Of a DNA stretch of 9,550 bases, positions 5,658 to 9,550 are shown one piece after another. The stretch's first letter is position 1. Each line of letters opens with the position of its first letter. The DNA is from an uncultured Eubacteriales bacterium (lineage in GTDB: Bacteria; Bacillota; Clostridia; Oscillospirales; Acutalibacteraceae), in the NCBI GenBank assembly GCA_934552855.1, contig CAKTEU010000050.1, positions 1 to 9,550 on the forward strand, in the 5' to 3' direction. A program made the translations under genes and the position numbers. The notes under the pieces were generated by a model, which made no database searches, was not told the origin of the DNA, and saw only the letters and a list, made by a program, of their open reading frames with translations.

Positions 5658-7337
5658 ATGAAAAAGTTTTTATCCCTTCTTCTTTCGCTCATTCTTCTTT
5701 TTTCAATGACTTTGCCCGTTTTCGGTGCAGTAAATATGTTTGAAACAAAAAGTCAGATTCCCGTTGTTTTCATCTCCGGCGACGGAAACACAATCTACGA
5801 CAAAAACGATCAGCCGCTTTCAAAGCTTTCAAAGCTTTTTAACAACAACGGCGGAAAGAGCGAAGACTCAATGGTTGCCGAAATCATCAAGTCGGCCGGA
5901 GTAATGTATAAGGAGTATCTTTTTGAAGGTCTTCTCAAAGATAATTGGGACCCGTTTTATAATGCCATTCAGAAAGAAATTTCCGAGATGTTTGGTGATA
6001 TTCTTCTTGATAACAACGGCGAAGCCACAAACGGAACCCACATCAGTCAGTGGCATCAGGATCAGGTTGAGTATTCAAAAACTCACGACCGTAAAGGTGA
6101 CAAGGGCTTTTATGACAGAGGCGATTACTTCTTCTGGTACGATTGGCGACTCGACCCGATGGAAATTGCGGATCAATTCAACGAGTTTATCAAAGCAATC
6201 AAAAAAACAACCGGCCACGAAAAGGTTTCAATAGTCTGCCGCTGTCTCGGAACAAACGTTGTTTGTGCCTATCTTACAAAATACGGAACGGACGATGTTT
6301 ACGGCGTCGGCTTTGACGGAGCGGTTTGCATGGGTGCGGAACCGCTTAGCGAATCGCTCAGCGGAAAGTTCAAGGTTGACATGAGCTCAATCAAGCGAGT
6401 CATCATCGACGGAAATTACTACGGAACTTTCAGCCTTGATCCGCTTATTCTTGCCTGCGTTGAGCTTGTTGACAGAAGCGGTCTCGTTGACGGCTACGTT
6501 GCGCTCAAAAAAGCAACGCTTTATGAAAAGCTCGTCAAAGGCGTCACCTCGGCTCTCACGCTTTCAAGTGTCGTTTCATTCCCTTGCTACTGGGCAAGCG
6601 TTACCCCCGAGGATTTTGACACGGCAGTTGAATACGTTTTCGGTGAGGAAGGAAGCGAAAAGAGAACGCAGTACGCCGGCCTCATTGAAAAAATCACAAG
6701 ATATAACGAACAGGTTAAAAAGAACATTCCGTCACTTCTTAAATCGCTCCCCGAAAAGGGCGTTAAAGTCGGCGTAATCGCAAAATACGGAACTCAGATG
6801 ATTCCGACCAGCGAATCGGCAACGGTCATTGCAGACTCCTTCGTTTCAACCCATAGCTCGTCATTCGGCGCAACAACGGGAACGATTTATGAGCCGCTTT
6901 CGGACGAATATATTGCCGCTCAGACCGCAAAGGGACTCAGAAAATACATTTCGCCCGACAAACAGGTTGACGCTTCAACCTGCGTTCTTCGTGATTACAC
7001 ATGGTTCGTAAAGGGCGTGAAGCATTCCGAGTGGACTTATGCGGAGGATATGCTTCTTATGACGGTTGTTACAAGTGACAGGCAGCTTTCAATTGCTGAT
7101 TTTGACGAAAGTCAGTTTATGGTCAAGCACCCGACCGACTGGTGGGCAATGACGGCAATGACTGAAGAAAACTGCCATACCGAAGCTTGGGCTGCCGATG
7201 CCGAAACCGATCATCCGTCAACGTTCGGCGCAAAAATCAAGCTTTTCTTCGGTGCACTTATCACATTTTTCAAAGAACTTGTAAGATTTGTCAAAGAAAA
7301 AGCTGAAATAACAACTGCTGCGGCAGAACAAAAATAA
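5658..7337 (+). CDS. Secreted LCAT-like alpha/beta-hydrolase with a cysteine nucleophile elbow
   Basis: A 559-residue exported protein with an alpha/beta-hydrolase core resembling the LCAT/PGAP1 group. Signal peptide: residues 1-23, cleavage near VFG. The first core strand is IPVVFISGDG (34-43). FFWYDWRLDP (158-167) is the YDWR motif seen in LCAT-like acyltransferases and lipases. The nucleophile elbow VSIVCRCLGTN (190-200) has Cys196 where Ser stands in GxSxG, and Cys194 in place of the first Gly. Candidate acid and base are Asp393 (IADSFVST) and His456 (KGVKHSEW). Near the C-terminus, about 526-550 form a hydrophobic/amphipathic helix (KIKLFFGALITFFKELVRF) ending in charged residues, possibly membrane-associating. 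It follows the family I.5 lipase and precedes a terminator. The fold is well supported; activity, and whether Cys196 is catalytic, is not. It could be a thiol hydrolase, an acyltransferase or a non-catalytic lipid-binding relative. Confidence 0.75.
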   Translation: MKKFLSLLLSLILLFSMTLPVFGAVNMFETKSQIPVVFISGDGNTIYDKNDQPLSKLSKLFNNNGGKSEDSMVAEIIKSAGVMYKEYLFEGLLKDNWDPFYNAIQKEISEMFGDILLDNNGEATNGTHISQWHQDQVEYSKTHDRKGDKGFYDRGDYFFWYDWRLDPMEIADQFNEFIKAIKKTTGHEKVSIVCRCLGTNVVCAYLTKYGTDDVYGVGFDGAVCMGAEPLSESLSGKFKVDMSSIKRVIIDGNYYGTFSLDPLILACVELVDRSGLVDGYVALKKATLYEKLVKGVTSALTLSSVVSFPCYWASVTPEDFDTAVEYVFGEEGSEKRTQYAGLIEKITRYNEQVKKNIPSLLKSLPEKGVKVGVIAKYGTQMIPTSESATVIADSFVSTHSSSFGATTGTIYEPLSDEYIAAQTAKGLRKYISPDKQVDASTCVLRDYTWFVKGVKHSEWTYAEDMLLMTVVTSDRQLSIADFDESQFMVKHPTDWWAMTAMTEENCHTEAWAADAETDHPSTFGAKIKLFFGALITFFKELVRFVKEKAEITTAAAEQK

Positions 7338-7352
7338 TTTAATTAACTTAAA

Positions 7353-7397
7353 ATGCTGTCGCAAATCATGAACACGATTTGCGACAGCATCATTTTT
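7353..7397 (+). terminator. Intrinsic terminator after the LCAT-like hydrolase
   Basis: Perfect 15-bp stem (7353-7367 with 7376-7390, arm ATGCTGTCGCAAATC), 8-base loop and a T5 tract at 7393-7397, starting 15 bases after the stop codon. The hairpin spans 38 bases, the same as the outer stem of the terminator at 788-825 that precedes repeat copy A. Confidence 0.9.
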
Positions 7398-7398
7398 A

Positions 7399-7520
7399 AC
7401 GGAAAAACTCTGTGTAGTAACGTTTATTTGTGAATAAAACTTTTATTTTATTCGGAGTGTTTAAACATTTCCGGACGGTGAATTTTGCCTTTTGCGGAAT
7501 AAAGGGTATTGCGACGGAAC
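7399..7520 (+). repeat. Intergenic repeat, copy B
   Basis: Gapless match to 829-950 (about 77% identity). As in copy A it begins just after the T-tract of a strong terminator. The inner inverted repeat GAATAAAA/TTTTATTC (7432-7439 with 7446-7453) is kept exactly, while its loop has changed. It ends about 28 bases before the promoter of the small gene at 7607. Confidence 0.8.
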
Positions 7521-7547
7521 CTGAAAAGATATTTATGTAATATTATC

Positions 7548-7576
7548 TTGATTTTGCTAAGTATTTACGATATAAT
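7548..7576 (+). promoter_or_regulatory. Sigma-A promoter of the 54-residue ORF
   Basis: TTGATT (7548-7553), 17-base spacer, perfect TATAAT (7571-7576). The predicted start of transcription is near 7583, only about 25 bases before the ATG. Confidence 0.8.
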
Positions 7577-7606
7577 AATATAAAGTAATTCAAAGGAGAT
7601 GAATTG

Positions 7607-7771
7607 ATGGAAGATATGGAGTTCGATTTTGATCTCGAGATCGGAAATTATAATGAAGAATCCATTAGGGAAACTGATGAAGCATTTGCCGAGTGTTTAA
7701 AAGAAGAACTGAATGACGGCAAAAAGCACATCAGTATTATTAATCCGAAGCGAAGATTAATTTCATTGTAG
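7607..7771 (+). CDS. Small charged protein of 54 residues, function unknown
   Basis: I do not recognise this protein. It starts MEDMEFDFDLEIGNYNEE and ends NPKRRLISL: the first half is strongly acidic, the last 16 residues basic. There is no signal peptide or membrane segment, and one cysteine (residue 30). Coding is supported by a good ribosome binding site (AAGGAG, from 7593) at normal spacing before the ATG and by a near-consensus sigma-A promoter at 7548-7576, giving a short leader. It stands alone between the hydrolase terminator plus repeat and the PadR operon, all on the plus strand. The charge split could suit a nucleic-acid-binding or antitoxin-like protein or a leader-type peptide, but nothing in the neighbourhood (no toxin, transporter or modifying enzyme) supports any of these. 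Confidence 0.65.
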   Translation: MEDMEFDFDLEIGNYNEESIRETDEAFAECLKEELNDGKKHISIINPKRRLISL

Positions 7772-7838
7772 TTTTTGAGCAAAGGCTCACACATTGACAA
7801 TCCCACATTGCTATGCATATTAATCTTACAAAAACATC

Positions 7839-7867
7839 TTTACTTTTTTTTTCAAGTATGTTATACT
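7839..7867 (+). promoter_or_regulatory. Distal promoter upstream of the PadR operon
   Basis: TTTACT (7839-7844), 17-base spacer with a nine-T run, TATACT (7862-7867). It lies about 120 bases before the padR start and its -10 box is covered by the inverted repeat at 7853-7869, as expected for a repressible promoter. Confidence 0.5.
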
Positions 7868-7869
7868 TG
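7853..7869. promoter_or_regulatory. Candidate PadR operator (inverted repeat)
   Basis: CAAGTAT-GTT-ATACTTG: perfect 7-bp arms with a 3-base centre, overlapping the -10 box at 7862-7867. PadR proteins commonly bind dyads at their own promoter, so autoregulation is the natural reading; binding itself is inference. Confidence 0.6.
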
Positions 7870-7936
7870 CCATAGAAAATTTAGCTCTTCTAATTAAAGA
7901 AGTGTTAAAAAAATTCACATATTTACTGTTGTTGTA

Positions 7937-7965
7937 TTTACAAAGTTATTTATGTGTGATACAAT
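7937..7965 (+). promoter_or_regulatory. Proximal promoter of the PadR operon
   Basis: TTTACA (7937-7942), 17-base spacer, TACAAT (7960-7965) preceded by TG at 7957-7958 (extended -10). The predicted start near 7972 lies downstream of the ATG at 7952, so that codon would not be in this transcript; translation should begin at 7988. Confidence 0.65.
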
Positions 7966-7987
7966 ACTATGCAAAGGCGATGAGTAT

Positions 7988-8323
7988 ATGAGTCGTATTC
8001 AAGACAATTTCAAACGAGGAACAACTGAGCTTCTTGTGCTTTATCTTCTTCAGCAAGAGGAAATGTACGGATATCAAATCGTTCAAACGCTTCAAAGAAA
8101 AAGCGGCGGACGTTATGTTCTTTTGGAAGGTTCGCTTTATCTTCTTCTTACAAAGATGGAAGAGACGGGTCTTATTTCCGGACGTACCGAACTTGTTGGA
8201 AAAAAGCGTATCAGAAGATATTACAAAATCAATCAGGAAGGCATTGATCGTTATAACTCGCTTATTAAAGATTACGATGAAGTATCTCGCGCCGTTGCAT
8301 TGATTTTGGATCGCGAAAACTAA
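7988..8323 (+). CDS. PadR-family transcriptional regulator
   Basis: A 111-residue winged-helix repressor. The canonical PadR order is complete: FKRGTTELLVLYLL (8-21), MYGYQIVQTL (26-35), the recognition region EGSLYLLLTKMEETGLI (47-63, where many relatives have Pro in the YPLL position), and a basic wing KKRIRRYYKIN (72-82). The short C-terminal helix (about 83-108) is typical of the small PadR class that dimerises through it. I chose the start at 7988 because an upstream in-frame ATG at 7952 overlaps the proximal -10 promoter region and adds a non-homologous MCDTILCKGDEY; the ribosome binding site (AAAGGCG) is weak. It is first of three closely spaced genes; PadR proteins often regulate the membrane protein encoded next to them. 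The ligand is unknown. Confidence 0.92.
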   Translation: MSRIQDNFKRGTTELLVLYLLQQEEMYGYQIVQTLQRKSGGRYVLLEGSLYLLLTKMEETGLISGRTELVGKKRIRRYYKINQEGIDRYNSLIKDYDEVSRAVALILDREN

Positions 8324-8336
8324 AGGGGTTTTAAAA

Positions 8337-8723
8337 ATGGACTGTGAATCAAAAAAGTATATCAAGAGTATTGAAAAAGCACTTGTTGGAACAAATCAGC
8401 AAAAGCAGGAGTTCTTGAAGAATATTTCTTCTGCCGTTGATGAGTATTGTGAGGAAAACCCCAACGCTTCTTACAATGATATTTGTTTGCGCTTTGGCGA
8501 ACCTGATGTTATTGCCAAAGAGCTCATATGCGATACCGACATCAATCAAATCAAGAAAAAGGTCGGTGTGAAAAAAATCGTTGCGGCAGCCATCACTATC
8601 ATTGTTGTACTTTTGACGGTGCTGTTTGTAGCAGAGTACGTTGATTCGCATAACGAAGTACGTGGAAACAGTAGTGTTGCTGTATCTGATGAAAGTGAGG
8701 CTTCCGTAGCAAGTATAGAATAA
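8337..8723 (+). CDS. HAAS/DUF1700-like single-pass membrane protein
   Basis: A 128-residue protein with a cytoplasmic helical domain (about 1-75), one transmembrane helix (IVAAAITIIVVLLTVLFV, 81-98) preceded by lysines (KKK.GVKK), and a short Ser/Glu-rich tail outside the cell. The N-terminal pattern (YIKSIEKAL, a helix, then YNDICLRFGEPDVIAKEL at 46-63) is that of the HAAS/DUF1700 type of domain, in which a conserved FGxPxxIA turn follows two helices; such genes very often sit directly beside a padR. The start has AAAGGGG 8 bases upstream and overlapping the padR stop; 13 bases separate the genes. Its role is probably signal transfer or partnership with the secreted protein encoded next, but that is inference. 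The family is judged by pattern, not by search; DUF6120 is another possible label. Confidence 0.75.
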   Translation: MDCESKKYIKSIEKALVGTNQQKQEFLKNISSAVDEYCEENPNASYNDICLRFGEPDVIAKELICDTDINQIKKKVGVKKIVAAAITIIVVLLTVLFVAEYVDSHNEVRGNSSVAVSDESEASVASIE

Positions 8724-8739
8724 CGGAGGTTTGACTTTA

Positions 8740-9219
8740 ATGAGAAAAGTAATTTCAACAATTTTAATTATTATGATGTTGCTTTCAATGGGTAGCATTA
8801 TTGCTTTTGCTGACAGTGAGGTTGTTTCAACCGATTCTTCGGTTGAGTATTTTGATGACGGCTCTTACGTTGTTGTGACTCTTGACGTTGATGAAAGTGT
8901 TTCGGCGGCAAGAGCAACTAAGACAAAAAGCGGTGGAAAGAGTTATAAGTATTACTCAGCTAAAGATAAGTTGCTTTGGATTGTTACTGTTCACGGCACC
9001 TTTACATATACGGGTTCAAAAGCCACGTGCACCAAGGCAACAACTTCAAGCGAAGTATATGATAACGACTGGAAAGTTACAAGTGCAACTGCTTCAAAAA
9101 GCGGAAACAAAGCAATCGGCAATTTCACTGTAAAGAGATATCTTCTTGGTATTCCTACCGCAACAAAGGAAGTAAAAGATCTTACTCTCATCTGCAGTGC
9201 AAGCGGAGTCCTTTCCTGA
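8740..9219 (+). CDS. Small secreted protein, uncharacterised beta-rich domain
   Basis: A 159-residue exported protein of unknown function. A signal peptide (MRKVISTILIIMMLLSMG, cleavage after AFA, residue 24) leaves about 135 residues rich in Ser, Thr, Lys and aromatic residues with strand-like alternation: YVVVTLDV (43-50), YKYYSAKDKLLWIVTVHGTFTY (69-90), WKVTSATAS (111-119) and DLTLICSASG (147-156). Cys97 and Cys152 are its only cysteines and could form a disulfide outside the cell. No lipobox, sortase signal, repeats or catalytic motif is visible. I chose ATG 8740, 9 bases after GGAGGT (8725-8730); the in-frame TTG at 8731 touches that site and cannot be the start. It is the last gene of the padR operon, 16 bases after the membrane protein. 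It resembles small secreted Firmicutes domain families of unknown function (possibly DUF6147); this label is from memory. Confidence 0.75.
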   Translation: MRKVISTILIIMMLLSMGSIIAFADSEVVSTDSSVEYFDDGSYVVVTLDVDESVSAARATKTKSGGKSYKYYSAKDKLLWIVTVHGTFTYTGSKATCTKATTSSEVYDNDWKVTSATASKSGNKAIGNFTVKRYLLGIPTATKEVKDLTLICSASGVLS

Positions 9220-9275
9220 CACACCTGATAATTAATTAATTTAAGTTTAAAAATTCACACCAACCCTTCACTTAA

Positions 9276-9309
9276 CTTGGCGGAGTCTGATGATTCAGGC
9301 TCCGCCAAG
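9276..9309 (+). terminator. Strong hairpin after the PadR operon
   Basis: A 15-bp stem with one T-G pair (9276-9290 with 9295-9309, arm CTTGGCGGAGTCTGA) and a 4-base TGAT loop. The tail is CTAATTATGTT, not a real T-run, so it may be a weak terminator or mainly a 3'-end stabilising structure. Confidence 0.6.
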
Positions 9310-9497
9310 CTAATTATGTTAGTAAACAATATAGTATAGTTACTTACTGAGTTGTTTTTTTCGAGATGCAATTTTACTTAAAAATTACATACACATACCA
9401 ATTCAAGATGTAGCGGAAGAAAATGAAATAAGGAACGCAATACAACATATAGTGTTCAAAATGGGCGAAGCATACCAACACACCCGGAGCGGTGTAC
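9310..9497. other. AT-rich intergenic stretch without a supported gene
   Basis: No ribosome binding site with a convincing frame. A T7 run occurs at 9354-9360. One frame on the plus strand stays open from 9335 to the window end, but it lacks an early start codon and becomes Lys/Arg-only low complexity over the A-tracts. Confidence 0.5.
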
Positions 9498-9541
9498 AAA
9501 AGCGAAGAAAAAGGCAAAAAAAGGGTAAAAAAGTGTTGACA
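9498..9541 (+). promoter_or_regulatory. Upstream part of a very strong promoter (A-tracts plus -35), cut by the window end
   Basis: Four A-tracts begin at 9498, 9508, 9516 and 9527, about one helical turn apart, directly ahead of a perfect TTGACA (9536-9541). Phased A-tracts before a consensus -35 form an UP element, typical of rRNA or tRNA operon promoters in Clostridia. The -10 box and the gene lie beyond base 9550, so the identity of the gene is inference. Confidence 0.55.
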
Positions 9542-9550
9542 AAGAGAGAG

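Noticed and set aside
7813..7875. A 20-residue frame overlapping the candidate PadR operator
   Set aside because: It has no ribosome binding site and runs through promoter sequence.
7952..7987. Upstream ATG start for PadR
   Set aside because: It lies inside the proximal promoter, upstream of the predicted transcript start, and adds residues absent from the usual PadR N-terminus.
9335..9550. A frame on the plus strand open to the window end (Lys/Arg-rich tail)
   Set aside because: There is no start codon or ribosome binding site near its beginning, and the tail only reflects A-tracts of a promoter.
1..9550. CRISPR array, insertion sequence, tRNA or rRNA
   Set aside because: No regularly spaced repeats, transposase, or stable RNA gene was seen anywhere in the window.

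Overview
The window looks like chromosomal DNA from a low-to-mid GC Gram-positive anaerobe of the Clostridia, probably a gut Oscillospiraceae/Ruminococcaceae relative. The grounds are strong GGAGG-type ribosome binding sites, sigma-A-like promoters, PurA and GuaA of clostridial type, Gram-positive signal peptides and a PadR-linked operon. The species cannot be fixed from the sequence.

Layout. Bases 1-519 hold the 3' part of a GC-richer XRE-family regulator of the kind carried on integrative elements. About 270 bases of non-coding DNA follow, probably the edge of an integrated element, then a strong bidirectional terminator (788-828). Next comes a purine operon on the minus strand: purA (2511-3785) and guaA (957-2492), read from one sigma-A promoter at 3858-3886. 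PurA starts AMP synthesis from IMP and GuaA finishes GMP synthesis from XMP, so the operon holds one enzyme of each branch after IMP.

Divergent from purA lie two secreted alpha/beta-hydrolases on the plus strand. The first (4150-5415) is a well-preserved family I.5 lipase (staphylococcal/Geobacillus type) with catalytic triad and zinc-site residues visible. The second (5658-7337) is a more distant LCAT-like hydrolase whose nucleophile elbow reads CRCLG, with cysteine where serine is expected. The two genes share a 27-bp upstream motif (24/27 identical), which suggests common control, but a terminator separates them, so they are probably separate transcripts.

Downstream are a terminator, a second copy of a 122-bp intergenic repeat (first copy beside guaA, about 77% identical without gaps), and a small gene for a 54-residue charged protein behind a good promoter. 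A compact operon follows: a PadR regulator (7988-8323), a one-pass membrane protein with a HAAS/DUF1700-like N-terminus (8337-8723) and a small secreted beta-rich protein (8740-9219). A perfect inverted repeat over an upstream -10 box is a candidate PadR operator. The window ends in phased A-tracts and a TTGACA box, which look like the start of a very strong promoter whose gene lies outside.

The parts most worth following up are the Cys-elbow hydrolase beside a classical lipase, the shared motif upstream of both, the terminator-linked repeat, and the PadR/HAAS/secreted-protein operon.
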